Assembly: GCF_029143285.1 (NCBI RefSeq)
Contig: NZ_JAPDSH010000009.1
Coordinates: 1 to 64,000 of the forward strand
Origin: Vagococcus proximus
Lineage (GTDB): Bacteria; Bacillota; Bacilli; Lactobacillales; Vagococcaceae
DNA length: 64,000 nucleotides
Reading direction: 5' to 3'
Positions 34,879 through 42,924 of this stretch are shown one piece after another (position 1 is the first letter of the stretch; every line of letters starts with the position of its first letter). The notes below the pieces were generated by a model. That model worked only from the letters and a program-made list of their open reading frames with translations. It did not search any database and was not told where the DNA came from. A program made the translations under genes and the position numbers.

Positions 34879-35754
34879 ATGCTATTAACTGAAAAATTAA
34901 AGAAAACTCTATTTTCACCTACTGAACAAGTTGTAGTTGACCACTTACTAGACAAGCGCTCTCTCATCGCCAACCAAACCATTAAAATGATTGCAGAAGA
35001 GACCTATACCAGTCCTTCAATTCTTATTCGCATCTCAAACAAGATGGATTTTTGTGGGTGGACCGATTTTAAAAAAGCGTTCCTAGCTGAAATCAATTAC
35101 TTAGATACTCATTTTCAGGAAATCGATGCCAATTTTCCTTTTACAGAAAAAGATTCCTTCACAACTATTGCCAATAAACTTGGAACACTTCTTCAAGAAA
35201 CCATCACGGATAGTCTTGATTTACTTCACCACGACGACTTGGCCAAAGCCATTCGCCTAATGGAGGAAGCCCCTACTATAAAAATATTTACAAGCAATAT
35301 CAATGTGTATCTCGCTCAAGATTTTTGTCATAAAATGAAGCGTATCAATAAAAATGTCTCTATCATCAGTTTAGATGGGGAACAAGTTTTTGAAGCGACA
35401 AATTCTGATCATTCGGTTCTAGCATTACTAATTTCATATAGTGGCGAAACCCAATCTATCACACATTTACTGCCTATTCTCAAAAAAAATAAAGTGAAAA
35501 TACTCGCTCTAACTAATATGGGAGAAAATACCATTGCAGCTAATGCTGATTGTTCTCTAAAAATATCAACTCGAGAAAAACTCTATTCCAAGATTGGTGG
35601 ATTTAGTAGCCATTATTCTATCTATTTCTTACTAGATACCCTGTATTCATGTATCTTCTCATTAAACTACCAGAAAAATCTGGATCATACGATTGCCATC
35701 TCTAAAATAAATGATCCGCGATGTTCACAACTCGAAACACTAAAAGAAGATTAA
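34879..35754 (+). CDS. RpiR-family sugar-phosphate-responsive regulator
   Basis: 291-aa regulator with an N-terminal HTH_6 domain (about residues 1-75, including LIANQTIKMIAEETYTSPSILIRISNKM) and a C-terminal SIS sugar-isomerase domain (residues about 110-245, with SYSGETQSITHLLPILKKNKVKILALT). SIS-domain regulators bind phosphosugars. Its divergent position next to the beta-glucoside PTS and GH4 genes makes it their likely regulator. Start ATG follows GAAGGAG. Confidence 0.88.
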   Translation: MLLTEKLKKTLFSPTEQVVVDHLLDKRSLIANQTIKMIAEETYTSPSILIRISNKMDFCGWTDFKKAFLAEINYLDTHFQEIDANFPFTEKDSFTTIANKLGTLLQETITDSLDLLHHDDLAKAIRLMEEAPTIKIFTSNINVYLAQDFCHKMKRINKNVSIISLDGEQVFEATNSDHSVLALLISYSGETQSITHLLPILKKNKVKILALTNMGENTIAANADCSLKISTREKLYSKIGGFSSHYSIYFLLDTLYSCIFSLNYQKNLDHTIAISKINDPRCSQLETLKED

Positions 35755-35784
35755 AAAAAATAGAGCCTATACGGCTCTATTTTT
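35755..35784. terminator. Bidirectional terminator after the RpiR-type gene
   Basis: A stem TAGAGCC/GGCTCTA (35761-35767 with 35773-35779), extended by A/T pairs, sits between converging genes. Confidence 0.8.
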
Positions 35785-36289
35785 ATTGAATTAGCTTCTT
35801 GTATTTTTTTATCTTTTTCACTGCCCAGTCATAGTGGCTAGAAGTTGCGGATACTAAATATGCCCCTAATGATGTTGTGTTAGTCCACTTATAATATTTC
35901 TTAGTGAATAGCTCTTCGTTTGTATGCGCCGAAATAATAGCCATGACTTTTTGATGTGTGTCTAAAACTAATTGTTTACTTTCCGACAGACTTATATTTT
36001 GACACTCTTCCCAAAAATGCTGATTCAAATCCGGTGTGGTCTTCCATGTATACCCTTCTTTGGGCATAACTGGCTTTTCTCCGGACATACCGATCTCATA
36101 CCAAGTTAAAAATAACTTATGCCAGTCATGTAAATGACAAAGTACATCTCTAATTGTGCGGTCTCGGTCTTCAAAGGGAAAGACTGCTTCTTGTTCTTCC
36201 TCTGTCATCGACTCAATAAGTTCCATTAACTTACTATAATTTTCTGATGATAAGGTCACTAAACTTTCTTTTGTTGTCGGTCTCGCCAC
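35783..36289 (-). CDS. ClbS/DfsB-family four-helix protein
   Basis: 168-aa soluble protein of the ClbS/DfsB family (formerly DUF1706). Family stretches are FEDRDRTIRDVLCHLHDWHKLFLTWYE near residues 38-64 and YKWTNTTSLGAYLVSATSSHYDWAVKKIKKY at the C-terminus. ClbS protects colibactin producers from their own toxin, but most family members have unknown roles. The start is GTG at 36289, seven nt after AAAGGAGG. Monocistronic and convergent with the RpiR-type gene. Confidence 0.82.
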   Translation of the reverse strand: MARPTTKESLVTLSSENYSKLMELIESMTEEEQEAVFPFEDRDRTIRDVLCHLHDWHKLFLTWYEIGMSGEKPVMPKEGYTWKTTPDLNQHFWEECQNISLSESKQLVLDTHQKVMAIISAHTNEELFTKKYYKWTNTTSLGAYLVSATSSHYDWAVKKIKKYKKLIQ

Positions 36290-36368
36290 AGTATAGCCTC
36301 CTTTTAGTTTTGTTTATATAAGAAATTATAAGGTACTTTTAAAGATTAAACCATTAAAAACTGGTATT

Positions 36369-36388
36369 ACTGTCTATTATGAGACAGT
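36369..36388. repeat. Inverted repeat upstream of the multicopper oxidase gene
   Basis: ACTGTCT (36369-36375) and AGACAGT (36382-36388) form a perfect 7-bp dyad with a 6-bp spacer, in the gap between the ClbS-like and multicopper oxidase genes. A likely TATACT -10 box lies at 36469-36474. The dyad could be an operator; it does not match the CopY box. Confidence 0.35.
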
Positions 36389-36508
36389 TAACCCATTATC
36401 ATCTATCAATGACTTTTTACTCTCACTTTCTTCAAAGAAAATTCCTATCTCTCAACGTATTATTATATTATACTCACCCTATAACATAACACTTAGGAGG
36501 ATTTACTC

Positions 36509-37927
36509 ATGATAATCAAAAAAATAGTACCACTTCTAACCTTACTTTTGGTTGGGGCTGGATGTACGAAAAAAGAATCCTTACCGGAAAATAGTAAGCC
36601 TGAGACACAGTCAACAGTAAACAAAACTAATAAAGGCAGTGAAAATAAAATAACACCAGGTCTGTATTCACTAGACTACCCTTCATTAGTAAGTAATGAC
36701 CCCATTAAAAAAATTGATTTAGTTATAAATGAAATCGATTACGAACTTGATGGAAAAACCTTTAAACGTTGGGTATATACTGATAAAAATAACACACCCT
36801 ATTATGCTGGTATGCCCTTAATTTTAAACAAAGGGCAACAAGCTACAATTAATGTAACCAACAATACCTCTGCTGATACTAACATTCATTGGCACGGTTT
36901 AGCTCTACCGAATGATCAAGATGGACCTGGTCTTTTAATTAAAAAAAATGGTGGTACGTTCACATATAACTTCACCCCTGATTACACTGGAACTTACTGG
37001 TATCATTCTCACAATCGTCCCGTTCGCGATCAAGTTGACAACGGCATGTATGGCCCCCTTGTTATTTTAGATGATACGGATAAAACCTATACCAATGATC
37101 AACTGCTCGTTTTAGATGATTGGGTTGTTAATAATGAAGAAGGCCATATGCAAGTTGAAGGAGATGTGGACACAGTTAATGGGTTGACGGGACAAGATAT
37201 CGAACCTATTACTGTAACCAATGGAGATAAAACCAAACTTAGACTTGTTCAAGCAGCTACCGCTAAAAGTACCACTCTTTACTTCCCAGAAGAAGTTCTT
37301 ATCACCCATACTGATGGTATGCCTTTGGAAAAACCAGTCTATACAAAAGAGATAACCTTAGCACCTGGGGAACGTTATGATGTAGAAATGATTTTATCAG
37401 GAAAGCAAGATAAAACATTAGAGATAAAAAATGACCGTGACCAAGGATTCAGTATCCCTATCAACTATCGCTATGATGCTAAACAAAAAAACGTCCCTAC
37501 TTTCACCAAATCTACTACTACTCCTAAAGAAATAAAGACAGGTGATAAAGATTTAACAAAGCCAGATATTTTTGTTGAAATGGATAGTCAAATGAGCTCA
37601 AACGGACACGAATGGACAATCAATAGGGAAGTCTTCCCTGATACCGAATCATTTGATCTTAAAAAAGATAAACCTTATGTCATTCGCTTTAAAAACAACA
37701 ATCATATGAGTAACCATCCTATGCATATTCACGGGGCACATTTTAAAGTTCTTTCTGAAGATGGCGTTCCTCTAACCGATGCTATTTGGAAAGATACTAT
37801 CGATGTTTCACCAAACGGTTATACTGATATTCTTATTCAATTTGACCGAGTGGGTGAATGGATGCTTCATTGCCATATCCTAGACCATGAAGATGGTGGG
37901 ATGATGACGACTATTAATGTGGCTTAA
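36509..37927 (+). CDS. Multicopper oxidase lipoprotein (CueO/CotA-like)
   Basis: 472-aa exported oxidase with a signal peptide ending in a lipobox-like GAGC (Cys19). The four copper-binding histidine motifs are all present: HWHGLALP (near residue 127), YWYHSH (near 165), HPMHIHGAHF (near 404) and HCHILDHEDGGMM (near 455). The last includes the T1 cysteine and a Met axial ligand. It should couple oxidation of cuprous ions, metals or phenolics to oxygen reduction at the cell surface. There is no methionine-rich insert like that in CueO. Monocistronic with a strong terminator. Confidence 0.9.
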   Translation: MIIKKIVPLLTLLLVGAGCTKKESLPENSKPETQSTVNKTNKGSENKITPGLYSLDYPSLVSNDPIKKIDLVINEIDYELDGKTFKRWVYTDKNNTPYYAGMPLILNKGQQATINVTNNTSADTNIHWHGLALPNDQDGPGLLIKKNGGTFTYNFTPDYTGTYWYHSHNRPVRDQVDNGMYGPLVILDDTDKTYTNDQLLVLDDWVVNNEEGHMQVEGDVDTVNGLTGQDIEPITVTNGDKTKLRLVQAATAKSTTLYFPEEVLITHTDGMPLEKPVYTKEITLAPGERYDVEMILSGKQDKTLEIKNDRDQGFSIPINYRYDAKQKNVPTFTKSTTTPKEIKTGDKDLTKPDIFVEMDSQMSSNGHEWTINREVFPDTESFDLKKDKPYVIRFKNNNHMSNHPMHIHGAHFKVLSEDGVPLTDAIWKDTIDVSPNGYTDILIQFDRVGEWMLHCHILDHEDGGMMTTINVA

Positions 37928-37940
37928 ACGTCAAGATAAG

Positions 37941-37977
37941 AGAAAAAACGCAATCCTAAGTGGATTGCGTTTTTTTA
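37941..37977 (+). terminator. Terminator of the multicopper oxidase gene
   Basis: A 14-bp stem (37943-37956 with 37962-37975) is followed by TTTTTTT. Confidence 0.88.
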
Positions 37978-38003
37978 CTATGTTAAATATTCTAACTACA
38001 TTT

Positions 38004-38084
38004 TTAATCTAATCGTTCTCCATTTGAAGAAATTACTTGTTTATACCACTCAAAAGATTTTATTATCCTTATAGATAAAACCAT
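38004..38084 (-). pseudogene. C-terminal fossil of a GH1 6-phospho-beta-glucosidase
   Basis: On the minus strand, 26 codons ending at a TAA (38004-38006) include KSFEWYKQVISSNGERLD. This fits the conserved C-terminal ending of GH1 6-phospho-beta-glucosidases (K-S-F-x-W-Y-K-x-V-I-x-S-N-G-E). Upstream of position 38084 the frame is lost and no ribosome binding site is present. I interpret it as the last trace of a deleted beta-glucoside utilisation gene. Confidence 0.6.
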
Positions 38085-38124
38085 TAGTCATATTTTCCAT
38101 TAACGGGTCAAATAAATCTCATTT

Positions 38125-38325
38125 TTATTTATTAGTCTCCTCACTAGAATAGACTAACTTCCCATTTTTGTCATAAATTTTACTTTCAAATTCTTCTGTT
38201 TCCGTCGCCTTAGTTTGTTTTTCTACAGACGTGGGTGTTGAGAGCTGCGATAAGTAAACCAATAAACCGGACAATCCGATAACAACCACTAGAGTAATGC
38301 CTAAAATAACTTGTTTTATCTTCAC
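38125..38325 (-). CDS. Small single-pass membrane protein
   Basis: About 66 aa: a basic N-terminus (KIKQ), one transmembrane helix (VILGITLVVVIGLSGLLVYL) and a hydrophilic tail rich in Thr, Glu and Lys ending IYDKNGKLVYSSEETNK. I do not recognise it. The GTG at 38325 is 9 nt after GGAG and is my preferred start; an in-frame ATG (38340) and TTG (38349) lie upstream without a clear ribosome binding site. It lies about 97 bp downstream of a PepSY lipoprotein gene on the same strand. Confidence 0.5.
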   Translation of the reverse strand: MKIKQVILGITLVVVIGLSGLLVYLSQLSTPTSVEKQTKATETEEFESKIYDKNGKLVYSSEETNK

Positions 38326-38422
38326 AAGAATACTCTCCATTTCTTTCAATTAAATACCATTAAATAAAGTATAACAAGTCCTTCTTATTTTGACCTCACT
38401 TTATTTATTAATTTTTTATGAA

Positions 38423-39034
38423 TTAATCATCAAATTTTATCTCTAATAATTCTTTTGTGAAGGCATCTATTTTTAATTTAATCTTTTTGTTATCCGCTCT
38501 AACTGTTACTTCCCAATACGTTATTCCTAAATTTTTCTCTAAAGACATTTCATCCAAGTGGCTGCCTTTGACTTTTTCTTCTGCCACTTTTAAAATATCA
38601 TTAATTTCAGCTAATTTAGCTGTTTCAATTGCTTGCGCCTCAAGAACAGATTCATCTTGTTCCTCTCTATCTAAAGGCTCTATTTCTTTATCCAATACTT
38701 CCTTAGTCACAGCATCGTACACTACTTTATAGTCATTAGTGTCATCTTTACCCTCAACTTTATAAACCCAGTTTCCACTTTCCTTTTCCAATTCAACTTC
38801 AGTAACATTCGCATCTTTTGTTAATTCGTGATAACGCGTTATCGCATCTGCTAGTGTAACTTCTATTTTTACGCCTTCAGGATTTGGATCTGGTTTTACT
38901 AAATTTTCAACATCTAATTTTTTTTCTGTTATGTCTTCTTTAACTTGAGTCTTAACTTCTTTATTTTCGCATCCTGTTAAAAAGGACAGTCCCATCATAC
39001 CAAAAACACTAACTATTACTATATTCTTCTTCAT
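38423..39034 (-). CDS. PepSY-domain lipoprotein
   Basis: 203-aa exported lipoprotein. The signal peptide ends in FLTGC. Two PepSY-like repeats follow: one around residues 55-115 (VTLADAITRYHELTKDANVTEVELEKESGNWVYKVEG) and one around 135-200 (AKLAEINDILKVAEEKVKGSHLDEMSLEK, ending in KIKLKIDAFTKELLEIKFDD). PepSY domains often inhibit or sense proteases or cell-wall processes. I use the ATG at 39034, which follows GGAGGAGGGG; the longer reading to 39097 lacks one. Confidence 0.8.
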   Translation of the reverse strand: MKKNIVIVSVFGMMGLSFLTGCENKEVKTQVKEDITEKKLDVENLVKPDPNPEGVKIEVTLADAITRYHELTKDANVTEVELEKESGNWVYKVEGKDDTNDYKVVYDAVTKEVLDKEIEPLDREEQDESVLEAQAIETAKLAEINDILKVAEEKVKGSHLDEMSLEKNLGITYWEVTVRADNKKIKLKIDAFTKELLEIKFDD

Positions 39035-39148
39035 ACTAGCCCCTCCTCCAATGATACTACTAGTATACCGTATAAAAAAAATAACACCTCGTACCAAGGT
39101 CTGATATCTTAAGAAAAAATGAGTTTAGGTCTGTTAGAGCTTTAGCTG

Positions 39149-39157
39149 TGTTATACT
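39149..39157 (+). promoter_or_regulatory. Extended -10 promoter of the Vat-like gene
   Basis: TG at 39149-39150 followed by TATACT at 39152-39157 forms an extended -10 box, giving a leader of only about 12 nt before AAGGAG (39176-39181). Confidence 0.5.
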
Positions 39158-39189
39158 AAAGCAATAATTTTAACAAAGGAGTGTTATTA

Positions 39190-39849
39190 ATAATCCATTA
39201 TCCAAACCCAAATCAACTTAATCCGAATCCGATGATTAAGGACTTGATTTTCTTAAAAAATGCTATTACCCGATCAACTATTGAAGTTGGCGACTATACT
39301 TATTTTGATTTAGGCAATACAGGTCTGACATTTGAAGACCGTGTCACCCATCATTATGATTTTATTGGTGACAAACTCATTATTGGTAAATTTTGTGCCA
39401 TTGCCTCTGGGATTGAATTTATCATGAACGGGTCAAATCATGTCATGTCAGGAGCTACAACTTATCCATTCAATATTATGGGAAACGGTTGGGAGAAAGC
39501 GACGCCTGCTATTAGTGACCTTCCTTTAAAAGGCGATACCCTTGTTGGTCATGATGTTTGGTTTGGTCAAAATGTCACAGTCTTACCTGGTATCACTATT
39601 GGCAATGGTGCCATTATCGGAGCTAATAGTGTTATTACACGTGATGTCCCTCCTTATACTATTGTTGGCGGAAATCCAGCTAAACCAATCAAACAGCGTT
39701 TTAGTAAAGAAATAATCGATACCCTGGAACAACTTTCATGGTGGGATCAAGATATTGAATGGATTACTGAACATATCTCAACACTTACCCTTGAAACCGT
39801 CACACTTACTCAACTAAAAGAATTAAAAGATAGTCTAAACAACGCTTAA
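39190..39849 (+). CDS. Vat-like streptogramin A acetyltransferase homologue
   Basis: About 219-aa hexapeptide-repeat acetyltransferase. It resembles VatA-type enzymes throughout: VGDYTYFD, VTHHYDFIGDKLIIGKFCAIASGIEFIMNGSNHVMSG with the candidate catalytic His in SNHVM, GNGWEKATP, DLPLKGDTLVGHDVWFGQNVTVLPGITIGNGAI, and GGNPAKPIKQRF. The homology-supported N-terminus (YPNPNQLNPNPM) begins before the first ATG (39232). AAGGAG at 39176-39181 is placed 8 nt before an in-frame ATA codon (39190), and no ATG, GTG or TTG lies at a usable distance. Either a rare start is used or the gene is weakened. It precedes a VanZ gene by 40 nt. Confidence 0.75.
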   Translation: MIHYPNPNQLNPNPMIKDLIFLKNAITRSTIEVGDYTYFDLGNTGLTFEDRVTHHYDFIGDKLIIGKFCAIASGIEFIMNGSNHVMSGATTYPFNIMGNGWEKATPAISDLPLKGDTLVGHDVWFGQNVTVLPGITIGNGAIIGANSVITRDVPPYTIVGGNPAKPIKQRFSKEIIDTLEQLSWWDQDIEWITEHISTLTLETVTLTQLKELKDSLNNA

Positions 39850-39889
39850 TACTAAGGTGTTATTTTAAGTACTAAAAGGAGAGTCTCAA

Positions 39890-40516
39890 ATGCTACCGTT
39901 TTACCTATCATTTTCTGATTTACTAATGATTCACCCTACTTCAATTATCGGCTTAGTTATTGTTAGTATTTCTCTTGGTTTTCTTCTGAGAAACAGAACA
40001 CTCACACATAAAGTCCGAACTATTATAAGTAGCTTATTATTTTACTGCTATCTTGTACTTTCTTTAACCAATGTCTTTGGTATTCCGACCGTAATGGAGC
40101 TGTCACGCCTTACTGCTTTAGGGCAACCACTCCTCAACCCTAATCTTGAGCTGGTACCTTTAGCAGATGGCTTTAGTTTTAGTTTTATTCTAAATGTGAT
40201 TGCCTTTATGCCATTTGGTTTCTTAGTTCCAATGATTAGCCCTACCTACTCAACATGGTATAAAACAGTCCTACTTGGGTTATTGTTCTCATTATCTATT
40301 GAAATCAGTCAACTTTTCACACTGTACAGAGCAACAGATATTAATGATTTACTGACCAATACTTTTGGGACATTACTAGGCTACCTCATCTTTAGTATCA
40401 TAAATAAAATGATCAAAAGAAGTTCTGCTCCTACCTTAAATATAGACCCTACAGGATTTTTGCCACCACTTATTGTGGGTGTTGCCTTTTTAAATGTTTT
40501 TTTAATTTGGAATTAA
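39890..40516 (+). CDS. VanZ-family membrane protein
   Basis: 208-aa polytopic membrane protein. VanZ features are NLELVPLADGFS (near residue 85), FILNVIAFMPFGFLVPM (near 100) and SLSIEISQLFTLYRATDINDLLTNTFGTLLGYLIF (E-x-x-Q, D-x-x-D, N-x-x-G motif residues, near 135-165). About five to six hydrophobic segments are visible. It lies 40 nt downstream of the Vat-like gene in the same direction, so the two are likely co-transcribed. Its function is not established. Confidence 0.85.
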   Translation: MLPFYLSFSDLLMIHPTSIIGLVIVSISLGFLLRNRTLTHKVRTIISSLLFYCYLVLSLTNVFGIPTVMELSRLTALGQPLLNPNLELVPLADGFSFSFILNVIAFMPFGFLVPMISPTYSTWYKTVLLGLLFSLSIEISQLFTLYRATDINDLLTNTFGTLLGYLIFSIINKMIKRSSAPTLNIDPTGFLPPLIVGVAFLNVFLIWN

Positions 40517-40521
40517 TAACT

Positions 40522-40558
40522 TAAAAAACCACTGATTTGTTTAATCAGTGGTTTTTTT
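40522..40558. terminator. Bidirectional terminator between vanZ and the XRE gene
   Basis: A perfect stem AAAACCACTGATT/AATCAGTGGTTTT with A and T runs lies between the converging genes. Confidence 0.87.
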
Positions 40559-41014
40559 ATTGTTTTTCAACTTCTTTATACCGAAGAAAATTAAGCGTAA
40601 TAAACCCAAAATAATCCCACTAAAAAGTAATAAAAATCCAATAGGTAGCAGGAAAAAGTAAGGTTCATGCAATACCCCACTCTCTAATACCGTTGTTTCA
40701 GTAAATGACTTTAAAAGTAAACACATTAAACCAATTACGACCAACGTAATACTTATCATATTGTATTTAGAACGTCGAACTAAATCACTATCCTTAATTA
40801 ATTTATTTTCCATTGTATCATCTCCTAAGATTAGAGTATCTAAAGAAAGTCCAAACAATTTGGCTAACGTCACGACCATCTCTAAATCTGGTAAATTTCT
40901 CCCCGTCTCCCAACTTGAAATCGTTTGGCGAGAAACATTTAGCTTCTTACCTAATTGTTCTTGTGTCAAAGTATGTGTTGCTCTTAATTTTTTTATTTGA
41001 TTCGAAAATTCCAT
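40541..41014 (-). CDS. XRE-family regulator with two membrane helices
   Basis: 157-aa protein. Residues about 5-60 form an XRE-type HTH (LRATHTLTQEQLGKKLNVSRQTISSWETGRNLPD). Two hydrophobic segments follow (about 85-100 and 120-145). Membrane-linked XRE proteins are common near stress or transport genes in this order of bacteria. The adjacent 207-bp gap contains CTAG-rich repeats that may be its binding sites. Target genes are unknown; the Vat-like/VanZ pair is convergent and unlikely to be directly controlled. Confidence 0.82.
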   Translation of the reverse strand: MEFSNQIKKLRATHTLTQEQLGKKLNVSRQTISSWETGRNLPDLEMVVTLAKLFGLSLDTLILGDDTMENKLIKDSDLVRRSKYNMISITLVVIGLMCLLLKSFTETTVLESGVLHEPYFFLLPIGFLLLFSGIILGLLRLIFFGIKKLKNNKKTTD

Positions 41015-41220
41015 ATTAGTCCCTCCTCATTCAGTTATACATGTCTTTACTAAACTTAACAAGATAGTCTCACTAGCTCGACCTTTTTAGCACGCTAGTA
41101 AGACTAGCATCATGATAATAGAGCCATTTCTAGCTATCACTAGTATAATCAATTCTTTTAAAAGTAGGTATTATTTTTACTTAAATAAAAAGACCACTTA
41201 CGATTGTAAGTAGTCTTTCC
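41015..41220. other. Gap with CTAG-rich imperfect repeats and a terminator
   Basis: Between 41070 and 41150 there are several CTAG-containing inverted repeats (for example CTAGTAAGACTAG near 41094). They may be operator sites for the XRE gene. At about 41187-41218 an 11-bp stem ACCACTTAC/GTAAGTAGT-type hairpin forms the terminator of the histidine kinase gene. Confidence 0.4.
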
Positions 41221-41221
41221 C

Positions 41222-42241
41222 CTAACAATTAGGATAACTTAAGGTAAATACAGTTCCTTTAGTTTCTTCACTTTTAACATCTAATTCTAAATTATCATGA
41301 AGCGTGACAATTTCTTTTACTATAGATAGACCTAAACCACTTCCCTCGGTATCAGAATTACGCGCATCATCAACTTTATAAAAACGTTCAAATATATACG
41401 GTAATTTCTCAGTGGGTATTCCTTGACCATAGTCCTCTAGTATAATTTTCCAGCTATCAGCCTTTCCTGTCAGACTCAATTTTATTTCTGAATCTGGTGC
41501 TGAAAACTTAATCGCATTTCCAAGTAGGTTCTGCCAAATTTGATAAAATAAGATAGGATCACCTTTATAGCTGATTGGCTCTGTGGTTAGCTTCAAATTG
41601 ATCTTTTTTTCTGATAACTGAACAGAAAAACCTAATTTAACTTTCTCCAATAAATCATCTAAATCAATATCACTTTTAGACAAGACTGCGGTTCCTTCTA
41701 ATTCGGTCAACTTCAACAAACTATCACTTAAATTTGATAATCTCATGCATTCACTGCGAATGGTCTCTAAATAATAAGCCCTTCTTTCGGGATTTTCTTC
41801 TCTCTGAGCCAACTGGGCAAATCCAGAAATAGAGGTCAAAGGACTTCTGATTTCATGAGAGACATTTGAGATAAAGCTTTGTTTTAACTTTTCCATCTCT
41901 GCTAAATTGTCACTTGTTTCTTCAATTTGATCGAGAAATTCTACCCATTCTCCATAACGTGCCATCTTTTTCTTTTCTGAAGACAAGTCAATATTAAAAT
42001 TGCCTCGCCCCATTTCAAATAAACTTTTCGTTAAACTATTAAAGAAAAATCGTTCTGGTCCTGAAAATAGTAACCCTATCCCCATGATAAGTCCTAACCA
42101 TACTAAAATTGATAGGACAGAAATACCCCACCATTCTAATTTAAAAGGAAGCAAATTAATCACATAAACAACTAATAGAAATAGTAAAACAATACCTACT
42201 AAAACCAGAAGAAACTCTATCGTCTTTCTAATTTTTTTCAT
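41222..42241 (-). CDS. Two-component sensor histidine kinase
   Basis: 339-aa membrane kinase. Two transmembrane helices (about residues 8-30 and 37-60) enclose only a very short external loop, the layout of intramembrane-sensing kinases. The phosphorylated histidine is in FISNVSHEIRSPL (near residue 130). The ATP-binding domain shows the N box (WQNLLGNAIKF), G1 (DYGQGIP) and G2 (GSGLGLSI). It is downstream of its response regulator gene with one base between them, and is third in an operon with an ABC exporter, so it probably senses a drug or peptide exported by that pump. Confidence 0.9.
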   Translation of the reverse strand: MKKIRKTIEFLLVLVGIVLLFLLVVYVINLLPFKLEWWGISVLSILVWLGLIMGIGLLFSGPERFFFNSLTKSLFEMGRGNFNIDLSSEKKKMARYGEWVEFLDQIEETSDNLAEMEKLKQSFISNVSHEIRSPLTSISGFAQLAQREENPERRAYYLETIRSECMRLSNLSDSLLKLTELEGTAVLSKSDIDLDDLLEKVKLGFSVQLSEKKINLKLTTEPISYKGDPILFYQIWQNLLGNAIKFSAPDSEIKLSLTGKADSWKIILEDYGQGIPTEKLPYIFERFYKVDDARNSDTEGSGLGLSIVKEIVTLHDNLELDVKSEETKGTVFTLSYPNC

Positions 42242-42242
42242 C

Positions 42243-42911
42243 CTATTTTTCCTCCAACTTATAGCCTATGCCTCTAACCGAAATAATCTGCAAGTCACTT
42301 AATTCTAGCTTATCTCTAAGGCGTTTGATATGGACATCAAGCGTACGGCCATCCCCTTCAAAATCCAATCCCCAAACACGATTAAGCAACTGCTCTCTAC
42401 TCAATACTTGCCCAATATGTTGCCATAAATATTGGATTAAACTCAGCTCTTTTTTGGGTAAACTGTAACGTTGGTTGCCCACTATAATTTGAGACGAGTC
42501 ATTATCTAAAGTCGTATCCCCTATCTTCTGCTGGTGGCTCATAGCTTTTTGATAACGAGATAAAATTGCATGAATTCTTGCTACAAGCTCCTCAATTAAA
42601 AATGGTTTTTGTAAATAGTCTGCTATACCTAGTTTAAAGCCTTGTAGTTTATCTTCTAATTGACCTTTAGCACTTAACATCAACACTGGCATATCGAGTT
42701 CCAATTGTTGCAAATAACGTGCTACTTCCCAACCATCTATTTTAGGCATCATAATATCTAGTACAACCAAATCAACAGATTCTTTTTCGATAAGCATTAA
42801 ACCTTGCTCACCGTCCAATGCAGATAACACTCGAAAGCCTTCTTGTTCAAGTGCTATCGTAATAAATTCATTAATTCGTCTATCATCATCCATAACTAAA
42901 ATAGTTGGCAT
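42243..42911 (-). CDS. OmpR-family response regulator
   Basis: 222-aa regulator. The receiver domain has the acidic pocket (DDD near residue 8), the phosphoacceptor Asp in VVLDIMMPKIDG (near residue 51) and the Lys in LQKPF near 101. The C-terminal winged helix contains LSLIQYLWQHIGQVLSREQLLNRVWG. It lies between the ABC exporter gene (13 nt upstream) and its kinase gene. An 11-bp-spaced direct repeat at 44685-44703 is a candidate binding site. Confidence 0.92.
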   Translation of the reverse strand: MPTILVMDDDRRINEFITIALEQEGFRVLSALDGEQGLMLIEKESVDLVVLDIMMPKIDGWEVARYLQQLELDMPVLMLSAKGQLEDKLQGFKLGIADYLQKPFLIEELVARIHAILSRYQKAMSHQQKIGDTTLDNDSSQIIVGNQRYSLPKKELSLIQYLWQHIGQVLSREQLLNRVWGLDFEGDGRTLDVHIKRLRDKLELSDLQIISVRGIGYKLEEK

Positions 42912-42924
42912 TGTTTCTTCTCCT

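Noticed and set aside
39112-39140. Leader peptide (MSLGLLEL) before the Vat-like gene
   Set aside because: It lies upstream of the probable extended -10 box at 39149-39157, so it would not be in the transcript, and it has no clear ribosome binding site.
39181-39183. GTG as start codon for the Vat-like gene
   Set aside because: Its first G is the last base of the AAGGAG ribosome binding site, so it is sterically unusable.
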